A stretch of 64,000 bases of DNA from an uncultured Bacilli bacterium (lineage in GTDB: Bacteria > Bacillota_I > Bacilli_A > RF39 > UBA660): the NCBI GenBank assembly GCA_934096295.1, contig CAKOLL010000001.1, positions 1 to 64,000 of the forward strand, written 5' to 3'. Positions 25,462-35,000 of this stretch are shown piece by piece. The notes under the pieces were generated by a model, which worked only from the letters and a program-made list of their open reading frames with translations, was not told the DNA's origin and did no database searches. The position numbers and the translations under genes were made by a program. Within the stretch, counting starts at the first letter, position 1; the number at the start of each line of letters is the position of its first letter.

Positions 25462-25539
25462 ACAATAATTTTATTGGTAGCATCCAATCTCGCCAAAAAC
25501 TGGATGTTCCATTTTTAATTTATGCAAATTTTCTTTGCT
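25425..25539 (-). ncRNA. Putative antisense/antitoxin RNA of the 25-aa peptide cassette
   Basis: Bounded by the minus-strand promoter TTGACA-N17-TACGAT (25546-25574) and the minus-strand terminator at 25425-25461, giving ~115 nt with no ORF. It would overlap the 3' region of the peptide mRNA tail to tail, as in txpA/RatA and bsrG/SR4. It also carries a same-sense copy of the repeat arm found in the mRNA leader. The promoter is conserved in the second cassette, evidence that it is functional. Existence is inferred, not shown. Confidence 0.6.
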
Positions 25540-25545
25540 GTATAC

Positions 25546-25574
25546 ATCGTAACATAAATGTTGCTATTTGTCAA
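25546..25574 (-). promoter_or_regulatory. Antisense promoter, cassette 1
   Basis: Minus strand TTGACA (complement of 25569-25574), 17-base spacer, TACGAT (complement of 25546-25551). Confidence 0.7.
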
Positions 25575-25651
25575 ATTCGTGTTTTGATTTTTAATATATT
25601 TAATATCTATGGAATATTCAGTTGAATTTAATGAATTTTTAAAATATAAAT

Positions 25652-25726
25652 TTGCTATTTAATTCTATCTTTAAAGATGAAATTATCATCGGGTTATGGT
25701 TAATCATTATTCCTCTTTATTACTAA
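25652..25726 (+). pseudogene. Decayed copy of the 25-aa hydrophobic peptide gene
   Basis: An open frame from TTG to TAA encodes LLFNSIFKDEIIIGLWLIII then PLYY. The KD-x-x-I-x-GLWLIII core aligns with the intact peptide. It has no Shine-Dalgarno site, a TTG start and a Pro in the helix, so it is probably inactive. It sits at the matching place in cassette 2. Confidence 0.55.
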
Positions 25727-25798
25727 AATAGAAGTAAAATTCAATCTCGTTAATCTGAATATCCCACTGTAATTTATGCAAATTTCTTTACTAAAAGT

Positions 25799-25827
25799 AT
25801 TGTAACATATATGTGGCTATTTGTCAA
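25799..25827 (-). promoter_or_regulatory. Antisense promoter, cassette 2
   Basis: Minus strand TTGACA (complement of 25822-25827), 17-base spacer, TACAAT (complement of 25799-25804), close to consensus. The -35 overlaps the last codons and stop of the 25817 gene (ATT GAC AAA TAG). Confidence 0.75.
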
Positions 25828-28800
25828 TTTTTCTAATTAGTTTTGATTGATTTAATTTTTCTTTAATCTTTTGGAATAACTTTTCAGCTAATTCTTCTGA
25901 TGAACCCTCAACAATATAAATAATATATTGTTTGCCACTTACTGATTCTAATATTATTTTTCTGTTTTTATAAACTGAATTTAAATAATTATTAATAAAT
26001 TTCGTTAAAAGATAATTATCGTTTAAAATATTAGAATTTTCATAATCAATGAAAGTTATTTCTGGTGAGGTTCCAGCATAAAATGATAAGTTTGGAGGAA
26101 TGCGAATTTTGTTTAAGATAATACTGTTTATATCTAAATCAATTAATTCTTTATTTAATACTAAACTTGCGATTAGAGTTTTTTCATAACTTTTTGCAAT
26201 TTTAAAACATTTTAAACCTTTTGGAAATACGACATGTTTGTTTTTTATGTTTGATTCAAGTTGTTTATCTCTTATTTCACAATGTTGTTTAATTTCATAC
26301 CATTCTAAACCTTTTGGAAAATAATACATGTTTTGTGGTGTAACTGATATATAAATTTGAGATAAATCTTGAAGATATTGTTCATATTCAATATGTTCTT
26401 TATTTAATTTATATGTTTTTGCCTCTTCAAATGCGTGTTCCATTAGTGCTGCATATGAGACATTGGTACCCCATGATTTTCTTAATCTTTCAGTATATAA
26501 ATCATAAATAACTCCTGCTGGTCTTTTTACTATATAATTTTGAAATACTTTATAAGCATCTTCAGGATAATTTGGGTCTTCAATTGATAGTTTTAATCTT
26601 AATAAAAATGTATTTCTTAATAAGTATTCAAAGTAGTTATATCTTCCACGATATCTTTCTATTATATTATCTAAATTTTTAGAAAGTATTTTATCTTTGG
26701 GTGCATACATTACTAAGTACTTAAAATAATTTATTAAAGAATCTTTAAATATTTTTATTTCTTCTTCTGGAGTGCTATCATTGATGAGCGGCTCGTTAAT
26801 TTTAGATAAATTACTAGTTATTAAATTAAATTTAATTTCTAAAAATGATTTGACATAATTCTTAAACTTATTTTTATCACATATATCAATAGGTAATGCT
26901 TCGCTAAGATATGTATATTTTAAAATTTTATTTTTGATAGTTTTTATCAATTCGTCTCTTTTTTTATAATTATTTTTTTTATTAGTTTGAAGAAACCAAA
27001 TATACATTCCATCATCAAAACTTGTTATTTGTTCATAATGAGTTTCTACATGATTATATAATTTGTTTTCTAATTTTTTTAGTGAATCAAAATTAGCTTC
27101 TTCTTTAGGGACTTTTAACTCAAATGCTATAGCTACTTCAAATAATTTTTCATATATTTCTTTTACCTTATTTTGGAAATCATTATATATTGTTTCACAG
27201 TTTATGTCATGTCCATTTGCAAGACACTCAATATTTAAACTAAATGTTGTAAAAGATGATTTTCCTTTAAATTCAAGATTTTTAATTGGAGGATAATCAC
27301 TTGACATAAACGATGTTTGAGCATGCATTAAGCTTTTTAAAAATTTTTTTAATCTTTTTTTGTTTGATATTAATTGTGAGTTTGTATAATCTCTAAGTCT
27401 GATTGTCTCAGGTTTTATAGTTATTGTTAAATAGTCTAGTGTAGTAGGCAGTTCTAAAACTTTCGGAGGAATAGCATAAGGTGATGTTTCTATAATTGTC
27501 AATTCTTCAAGTCCTTCATTTAATTCAAATTCATTATATTTTAAGTATTCTCTATTATATGTTATATCATCCACGCGGATTGCTAGTTTCTTTAATGATT
27601 TAGGAAATACTAATTTTTTTCCTTGAGCCATTTCTTTATTATATGTTTTTATTAGTTCTGGATAGAAAATAATATTTTGTCCAGTGATGATGATTTTTGA
27701 AACGTTATCAAATACATGTGAAGGATCTTTAGGTTTTAACACAGTATATAATAAACTATTATAAATTTGGTATAGGTCAAAAAGTTCTTTATCTTTTAAT
27801 ATTCTATCTTTATGATGAGGATTTTTTAAAAAGTTTTCTGTTAATCGCATTATTGTTTCAAGAGGTAGATATTCATCAAATGTAAAAATATCTCTTTTTA
27901 GTGATGTAACTGGTAAATATGTACATTCTCCGACTTGATAGTTTTGGAAAAAATCTTTCATTTTGTTTGGGCTATCAATTGAAAATGTTAAAGCAGTTAG
28001 TTCTGGAGAACATATTATTCTATTATAATTATAAATTCCATTTTCATTTTTTACAGCATTATTAATTAGATTAGCAAGAATTCCATAATTTCTTTTTGAA
28101 AAATTGAGTTTTTTATATTCTTCAAAAACTTTGGAATTTTGCATAAAATTACTTACTTTTTTAAATAATACTTCTTTCATCATTTCTTTTTCTTCTGGAT
28201 AATTTGCTTTGTCATTTAGAATTTCCTGATGATTTTTATAATCAATTTCATATGAATTTATTTTATATTCTACGAATTTATAAAGTAGATTTTTATCTTC
28301 AATTCTTTTGTATTCTTTAATAGCCATGTATTTAGTAATTAGTTTATTTATTCTATGAATTCTTGTAGTTCTATCTAGATTTGTTGTTGCTAAAAGTTCA
28401 ACATAATCTTTTTCTAAATCTTTTAATATATTTTTGTTTGTAAATAATATCTTTTCTAATTTTATTTGTGCAATTGTAAGAAAGTTTTTATTTTGAAAGT
28501 TATCTACGAATTCTTTAAATAAATTAAAATCAAATGCGTGAATATAATCGAAAAGTCTACTTCGTAAATCAAGGTAATATTGTGGATTTTTTTCTACTTT
28601 TAAATTGTCTATAATAGATAAACACGAATTTATTTGTAGATTAATTAATTCGATGTCTTTTTGAGCATTAAATATTTGAATTTGTATTCTTGATATTTCG
28701 TTATCTATAGCATTCTTTTTGGAATGAGATAAAAATGGAGTAGATTTTAAACTGGATAAAGCTGCGAGTCTTAAAAATGATTCTTCTTCAATGGATTTTA

Positions 28801-29149
28801 AAAGTAGGGTATAGCCTTTTAATCTTAATAATAAATTTGTTATATATTCATAATTATAGCTTTTATTATTTGAATTACTTAATATGTCATGAATATGAAT
28901 TTCTAGACATATATCAATATAAATCCTGATATCCTCTGTTTCAATATCTTTTAAATGAATGCTTAATATTGTTTTTTTAGAAGATAAAATACTTTTATAT
29001 TCTTGATAATATTGTTCGCACAATTCTTTGTTTTTTGTATTTTCAAAGAAGGTATCTGGAGGCATAATAATACTATCTTGTAGGTTAACAAGACTTAATA
29101 TTTCACTATTTAATTTATTTTTCTTAAATAATTTTTTTAATATATTCAT
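25817..29149 (-). CDS. Giant LRR-like protein A (paralog of 29163 and 32005), unknown function
   Basis: 1110 aa, no signal peptide or membrane helix, so cytoplasmic. The first ~340 residues are a helical domain shared with the two neighbours (KLNSEILSLVNLQDSIIMPP, YMAIKEYKRIED). Around residues ~515-590 and ~945-1030 are short leucine-rich, beta-strand-rich segments with the pattern P-x-x-L-x-x-L-x-I (FELNEGLEELTI, FPKGLKCFKI). They resemble BspA/FNIP-type LRRs. Third gene of a minus-strand operon; ATG follows GGAGGT, 13 bases after the previous stop. Its last codons double as the -35 of an antisense promoter. No known family recognised; protein-protein recognition is a guess. Confidence 0.65.
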   Translation of the reverse strand: MNILKKLFKKNKLNSEILSLVNLQDSIIMPPDTFFENTKNKELCEQYYQEYKSILSSKKTILSIHLKDIETEDIRIYIDICLEIHIHDILSNSNNKSYNYEYITNLLLRLKGYTLLLKSIEEESFLRLAALSSLKSTPFLSHSKKNAIDNEISRIQIQIFNAQKDIELINLQINSCLSIIDNLKVEKNPQYYLDLRSRLFDYIHAFDFNLFKEFVDNFQNKNFLTIAQIKLEKILFTNKNILKDLEKDYVELLATTNLDRTTRIHRINKLITKYMAIKEYKRIEDKNLLYKFVEYKINSYEIDYKNHQEILNDKANYPEEKEMMKEVLFKKVSNFMQNSKVFEEYKKLNFSKRNYGILANLINNAVKNENGIYNYNRIICSPELTALTFSIDSPNKMKDFFQNYQVGECTYLPVTSLKRDIFTFDEYLPLETIMRLTENFLKNPHHKDRILKDKELFDLYQIYNSLLYTVLKPKDPSHVFDNVSKIIITGQNIIFYPELIKTYNKEMAQGKKLVFPKSLKKLAIRVDDITYNREYLKYNEFELNEGLEELTIIETSPYAIPPKVLELPTTLDYLTITIKPETIRLRDYTNSQLISNKKRLKKFLKSLMHAQTSFMSSDYPPIKNLEFKGKSSFTTFSLNIECLANGHDINCETIYNDFQNKVKEIYEKLFEVAIAFELKVPKEEANFDSLKKLENKLYNHVETHYEQITSFDDGMYIWFLQTNKKNNYKKRDELIKTIKNKILKYTYLSEALPIDICDKNKFKNYVKSFLEIKFNLITSNLSKINEPLINDSTPEEEIKIFKDSLINYFKYLVMYAPKDKILSKNLDNIIERYRGRYNYFEYLLRNTFLLRLKLSIEDPNYPEDAYKVFQNYIVKRPAGVIYDLYTERLRKSWGTNVSYAALMEHAFEEAKTYKLNKEHIEYEQYLQDLSQIYISVTPQNMYYFPKGLEWYEIKQHCEIRDKQLESNIKNKHVVFPKGLKCFKIAKSYEKTLIASLVLNKELIDLDINSIILNKIRIPPNLSFYAGTSPEITFIDYENSNILNDNYLLTKFINNYLNSVYKNRKIILESVSGKQYIIYIVEGSSEELAEKLFQKIKEKLNQSKLIRKIDK

Positions 29150-29162
29150 TATGTACCTCCGT

Positions 29163-32018
29163 TTAATTTCGTGAATGCAAATTGTTCTTTCTAGTTAAAG
29201 TAATATCTGAATTATTTGTTAAATTTGCTTCTTTGAACTTTTTATTTTGAAATTGATTTTCCAAATTAGGTTTTACAAGTTTATAAATTGGAATTAAATC
29301 ATGAATGAAATTTTCAAAGTTTGTATGAGTTTTTGATGAATCGTATTCATCTTCATGTTTAATTGCTTCTTCAATAAAAGTGCTATAAGGAACTTCTTGA
29401 GGCCATTTGTGTTCTTTGGTGTTTATTATACCCTTATTTATATTTTCTTTATATTTTGTAAAAACTTGAAATTTATCATCTGAAATCATTAATTCTAACA
29501 AAAAAGGATTTTTTAATAAAAATTCGTAGTAGTTTCCTTTTCCAGCATATTTTCTTACAACAATATCGTATATAAGCTCAATTTCAAAGTTTATTTTTGA
29601 AGATGAAGATTTATTTTTTTTAAAACGATATTTTGTTAATAATAGTGTAATGAAGAAATCTATTTCTTCTTTTGAAGTATCATCATTAATCAATGGTTCT
29701 TGAGTTTTGGATAATGTCTTTAATAAAAAAATACATTTTACTCTTCTAAATTGTTCAAGACAGTCACTAATTTCTCTAGAATATGATTTTTCCAATGCTA
29801 TTGTAAAAATTGATATGCAAATTTCAAAAAAATTTAGCATTTCTTTTCTTCTTTCCAAATTTATTTTTCTTTCGTCTAGAATTTTAGCGTAATTGATTGC
29901 GTAAGTAATAGGATTTTCTTCAGATAGCGATTGACTATATTCATGTATTTGATTAGAAATTTTATCTTCTAATTCTCTTAATATGGTTAAATTAATTTCT
30001 TTTTCTTCAATATTAATTTCAAGGTAATTGGCTATTCGATGTAATTTTGCATAGATTTCTTTAACTTTTTCTTGAAGTAAATTATAAATTGTATCTACAT
30101 CTGTTTTGTTTTCAATTTTTAATTTTTCAAGATTTAAGCTAAATGTAGTAACTGAAGTTTTTCCTTTAAATTTTAATTTTTGAGTATTGCCTATATTACT
30201 TATAAATTCTTTAAATGCTTTTTTACCTTTTGAAATTATATTTACTAATGAAGATTCGGTATAATCTTTGAATGTCAAACATGCTGGGTTTATATTTTCT
30301 AGTTTTAATCTTTTTAATGTAGTAGGAATTTCTAATTCATTAGGGTTATTATTAAATGATGTTATATCTAATAGTATAAGTTCTTCAAGACCTTCGTTTA
30401 ATTCAAATTCATAATAATTAAGTAGTTCTATATTTTCAACTTTTAAATTATTGTCATGATACCTAATATAATTATCTATTACTATTTGTTTTAATGTTTT
30501 AGGAAATATAAGTTTTTTTCCTTCTCTTATAATTCTATTATATTCTTTGATAAGCTTTTGGTAAGAACGAAAACGCAAATCTTGAAAGTTAATATTAATT
30601 TTTTTTGCTCCGTCATAAATATAATTGTTTGGTACTTCTTTAATAACTTTATCTAGCAAACATTTATAAATTTGATATAATAAGTTTATTTGTGGATTTG
30701 TAATACTTTGAATAATCTCATAGCTTAAAAGTTTATCACATAAACGCATGATAGTTTCTAAAGGTATAAAATCTTCCCATTCAAAAAGTGGAGAAATAGA
30801 TTTTGGTAAGTAAAGAGAACGTATTCCAAAATATTTGAAATAGTTTTTCACTTTGATAGGATCATCTATACTATATAATAATCCAGTAATGATAGGATAT
30901 TTTATAACTTTTTCATAATCGTAATCACCTTCGTTATTTTTTAATAGCTTATTTATAATATTTGCAAATTCTCTATAGCTATTTCTGTAGAAATCGTATT
31001 TAACGTAACGTTCAAAAATTTCTGGATTTTGCATAAAATTATGTACTTTTCTAAGAAAAATTTCTTTTAATATTTCTTTTTCTTCTGGATAATTTGGCTT
31101 AACACTTAAAACTTCTACATAAGTATTGTAATCTATTTCATAAGAATCAATTTTATATTTAACTAAAGAGTATAATAAGTTTGGATCTTCAATTCTTTTA
31201 TATTCTTTAATTGCCATGTATTTATCTATTAGAATATTTATTTTGGAAATTCTATCTTCTCGATTTAATTTATCATTATTTAATAAGATTTTAAATTCTT
31301 TATTTAAATCAATTAAAACATTCTTATTTTTAAAAAGATATTTTTCTAACTTTACTTGTTTATAAATAATATTTTCTTCATCTATAACTATGTTAAATGC
31401 TTGTAAATATTTATTTAATCTGTTGCTTAATTCTTTTATAAAGTCTGTGTTATGGTTCAATTTTAAATGTTCAATCAAATTTAAACAAGAATTAATTTGG
31501 GAAGAAATTAATTCTGTATCTTTTTGAGCATTAAATATTTGAATTTGTAACCTAGATATTTCGTTATCAATAGGATTCTTTTTATTACGAGATAAAAAAG
31601 GAGTGGATTTTAAGCTAGATAAGGCGGCGAGTCTTAAAAACGATTCTTCCTCGATTGATTTAAGAAGAGTGTTATATATTTTTAATCTAGCTAATAAATT
31701 AGTTATATATTCTAAATTATATTCTTCTTTATTTGGATTATCTAAAATATCATGAATATGTAATTCTAAACTTGTTAATATGTCTATATAAACTCTGATA
31801 TCATCTGTTTCAGTATCTTTTAAGTGTGTGCTTAATATTGTTTTTTTAGATGATAATATTTCTTTATATTCCTGATAATAACGTTTACATAGTTCTTTGT
31901 TTTTATTGTTTTCAAAGAAGGTATCCGGAGGCATAATAATACTATCTTGTAGGTTAACAAGACTTAATATTTCACTATTTAATTTATTTTTCTTAAATAA
32001 GTTTTTAAATAGTTTCAT
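29163..32018 (-). CDS. Giant LRR-like protein B, C-terminally shortened
   Basis: 951 aa, same architecture as A: shared helical N-terminus, then an LRR-like block with FELNEGLEELILLD and IPTTLKRLKLEN at ~535-600, then a helical part with EPLINDDTSKEEI. It stops where A and C continue into their second LRR-like block; the last ~35 residues (QFQNKKFKEANLTNNS) do not align, suggesting truncation by a deletion or frameshift. The start overlaps the end of the 32005 gene by 14 bases, behind AAGGAGGT. Confidence 0.62.
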   Translation of the reverse strand: MKLFKNLFKKNKLNSEILSLVNLQDSIIMPPDTFFENNKNKELCKRYYQEYKEILSSKKTILSTHLKDTETDDIRVYIDILTSLELHIHDILDNPNKEEYNLEYITNLLARLKIYNTLLKSIEEESFLRLAALSSLKSTPFLSRNKKNPIDNEISRLQIQIFNAQKDTELISSQINSCLNLIEHLKLNHNTDFIKELSNRLNKYLQAFNIVIDEENIIYKQVKLEKYLFKNKNVLIDLNKEFKILLNNDKLNREDRISKINILIDKYMAIKEYKRIEDPNLLYSLVKYKIDSYEIDYNTYVEVLSVKPNYPEEKEILKEIFLRKVHNFMQNPEIFERYVKYDFYRNSYREFANIINKLLKNNEGDYDYEKVIKYPIITGLLYSIDDPIKVKNYFKYFGIRSLYLPKSISPLFEWEDFIPLETIMRLCDKLLSYEIIQSITNPQINLLYQIYKCLLDKVIKEVPNNYIYDGAKKININFQDLRFRSYQKLIKEYNRIIREGKKLIFPKTLKQIVIDNYIRYHDNNLKVENIELLNYYEFELNEGLEELILLDITSFNNNPNELEIPTTLKRLKLENINPACLTFKDYTESSLVNIISKGKKAFKEFISNIGNTQKLKFKGKTSVTTFSLNLEKLKIENKTDVDTIYNLLQEKVKEIYAKLHRIANYLEINIEEKEINLTILRELEDKISNQIHEYSQSLSEENPITYAINYAKILDERKINLERRKEMLNFFEICISIFTIALEKSYSREISDCLEQFRRVKCIFLLKTLSKTQEPLINDDTSKEEIDFFITLLLTKYRFKKNKSSSSKINFEIELIYDIVVRKYAGKGNYYEFLLKNPFLLELMISDDKFQVFTKYKENINKGIINTKEHKWPQEVPYSTFIEEAIKHEDEYDSSKTHTNFENFIHDLIPIYKLVKPNLENQFQNKKFKEANLTNNSDITLTRKNNLHSRN

Positions 32019-35000
32019 TGCTTTTTACCTCCTTTTTTCGAATTAATCTTTTATCTTTAGTTGTATTTAGATAGTCTTCGATGACTTGTGAAATATATTC
32101 TACGATTTCATCATGGTGTTGTAGACAAAAATCTTTTATTATTTTTCTTGTTTCAATATCAACTTCTTTATAATTATAATTTGTGTTGTTGTTAAAATTA
32201 TAAAAATAGTATATATAATCTTTTAAATCTATTGTGAATTTTAAATCTATTGTGAATTGGTTTTTTGCTGATGAGTTTGTGGATAAATAAATATATTTTG
32301 AGTTTAAAATATCAGGATTCATATATATTTTTTTGATACTAAATGAGATAAGACTTCTTAAACTTTGCTTATCATTTAATAGCATAGAATTTGTAAAATG
32401 TTCAAAATATAGACTTGAAAAATCTGTATTTATTGTTAATGTTTGTAGTGACGGAGGGAGATATAAATTATGCACACTTAAATTTCCAAGTGATGCTTTG
32501 ATAATAGCATTTGGTAAAGTAATATCTAGTGGAATGTCTTTTTTCCCATGTTTATCCTTGAATGCTTCATCATATTCTAAATCAATGCTTTTCATATTCG
32601 GTGGAAATTGAATTGAGTGAATCTTTTTGGCTTCTAATTTTTCATAAAAAACTTTGTCTTTGACAGCAATAGAAGTCATTTCAGGATAGGTTATTCTAGG
32701 GTGATATACCACATTTGCTTTTTGATTAAATACTTTTTTTAGAAAAGGCTTAAAGTTAAAATATATATTTATACATAAATTTAAAGGATCATTATCTATA
32801 AAATAATATACTTGACGGAATACATTTAAATCGTCAAGATTATTGTGTATGTAATCTAAAATTGTCATTATACTTATTTTAGGTTGCCATTTAACTAGAT
32901 TGGGTTCTGGCAAAATAAATTTTATATCTTCATAATTTATATAGTGATTTAGAAGTATAGAACATAATTTAGAATCGAAACTTTCATTAATATTTTTACG
33001 ATTTTGCCAAAGCCTACATATATCTAAAATAACGGGATATTTTAATAATACTTCTTCTTTTTCTATACCGAAGCTGTCTATTAACATAATTATGTATTCT
33101 TTTTCTCTGGTGTTAATATCCTCATTATCTTGATAAATATCAGCAAGAATTGGTTTTACTAAATTATAACAATATTCTTTTTCATAATCTCTTGTATCTT
33201 CATTAATTAATGGTTCTTTGTAAAACTCCCCGAGACGGTTTATTAAATCATATTTTCTGTGAAAAATTAATTTTAACTTTTGATTTATAAAGTCTGGTTG
33301 CTTTTCTTCTGGATCAAATAGGTTGTAGTCTAATAAATAATAACATTTGTTTATGGCATTGTTTAGCAAGTTTATGTTTTTCATCATGACACTTTTAGCA
33401 AAATCTTCTTTTTCGGGGTATATAAGATACCATTGAGCATCTATACCAATATCCACATAATAACGATGAATATCCTTTGTAATTTCAGAATTCATGTAAT
33501 TATTTAATTCTGCTAAATTTTCTAGGGTAGGTGGTTTTCTACTTACTTCTAGATTAAACGATTTTGCTAAATTGTATAGCTTATTATATTTTTTTGTTAT
33601 ACATTCAGTAAATTCAATATTAAATTTTTTCAATAATTTATCTGTTAAATCGTGGTGATAACTATTGTTTTTATTTATATCAGTAAAAATTTTTTCAAGA
33701 TCTATTGAAAATGTTAACATGCTATTTTTGTCAATGAAATTTATTTTTTTGATTGCTATATTATTTTGACCTACAAGAATAACTTTGAAAAACTCTTTTA
33801 AAGCTTTTTGATTTTTTAATAATGAAGATTCTGGGTAATTAATAAAATTTAAATTCTGGGTATTTGCATTTATTTTTAATTCTTTTACTGATGAGGGAAT
33901 ATCTAATTTGTCTAGTTGCCATGGTAATTCAGATGATTTTAAAAGGGTAAAACTTTTCAAATCATCATTTAAAATAATGTTAGGAATTGATTTTATATTT
34001 ACGTTGGAATGGTCGTTATAAGAAAGTGTAAATGATTCTAATGATGATGGTAAAAATATTTCTTGATTGTTAAGTATTTCAAAAATATAATTTATTATCA
34101 TGAGATTATAAATTTTTTTGTCGCAATTGAAATTTATTGTTTTTATTCCTTCATATAGTTCATTTTGTTCTTTTTTAGTTATAAAATTTTTGTCAATTAA
34201 TTCTTTGTATAATTGATTTAAATCACACAATAATTTCTCATATAATAAAGGTGCATGATAGGGAATTCTAGGTATTTTTGCTATTAATGTGTTTTGTAAT
34301 ACTATAAACTCTCTTAAACGTATTAATGATTCTAAAGAAAATTTGTTATGCCATGTTATAGCGAGCTCGCAAATGCCTGTTATAGTGCTATAATCTTCTT
34401 CTAATACTGTAAATTCACTAAAAAAATTACATAACTTTATTGGACTATTAATGCTATATATTAAACCTGTTAATAATGGATTATTTGTTATATAGTTATA
34501 ATCAAATATATCGAGTTCATTTTTTAATGATGTTTTAATAGTGTTTGCTATTTTTGAAAAAGTAAATGGATTGATAAATTTATTAAATGCTTTGTATTTT
34601 TGATATATATTTGAACTTTGGAAAAAATCGTTCACTTTTTTAAAAAATATTTCTTTTAATATTTCTTTTTCTTCTAAATAATTTGCTGTACCGCTTAAAA
34701 TTTCTCCATAAGTATTGTAATCTATTTCATAAGAGTCAACTTTGTATTTAACTAAAGAGTATAATAAGTTTGGATCTTCAATTCTTTTATATTCCTTAAT
34801 TGCCATGTATTTATCTATTAAAATATTTATTTTGTTAATTCTATTTTCTCTGTTTAGTTGACTGTTATTTAATAGATTTTCAAATTCTTCGTTTAAATCT
34901 GTTAGATTGTTTTTGCTTTTAAAAATATATTTTTCTAATTTTATTTGGTTGTATGTAATATTTTTTTCCTTTGTATCAATGTTAAATGCTTGCAAATATT

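Larger units (their letters stand above)
25276..25511. repeat. Inverted repeat flanking the 25-aa peptide gene
   Basis: Left arm 25276-25300 starts TGGAATATCCAGTT and ends ATTGGATGCT. Right arm 25479-25511 is its reverse complement with a 9-base insertion (AGCATCCAAT...AACTGGATGTTCCA). Each arm also holds a short hairpin, CATCCA/TGGATG or ATCCA/TGGAT. The right arm is followed by TTTTT and could end the plus-strand mRNA. The diverged second cassette at 25610-25765 has matching arms of its own with different bases. Confidence 0.8.
25610..25828. repeat. Second, diverged copy of the peptide/antisense-RNA cassette
   Basis: The order of elements repeats that of 25276-25575: TGGAATATTCAGTTGAATTT (5' arm), a GLWLIII-coding segment, TTCAATCTCG...CTGAATATCCC (3' arm), AATTTATGCAAATT, GTAACAT...ATGT, then GCTATTTGTCAA. 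Spacer bases differ between copies but the two arms inside each copy match each other. It ends inside the stop codon region of the large gene at 25817. Confidence 0.75.

Noticed and set aside
25276..25511. MITE or miniature insertion element bounded by terminal inverted repeats
   Set aside because: No target-site duplication is visible, the arms contain short hairpins, and the element includes a promoter, ribosome-binding site and antisense terminator that fit a TA-like cassette better.
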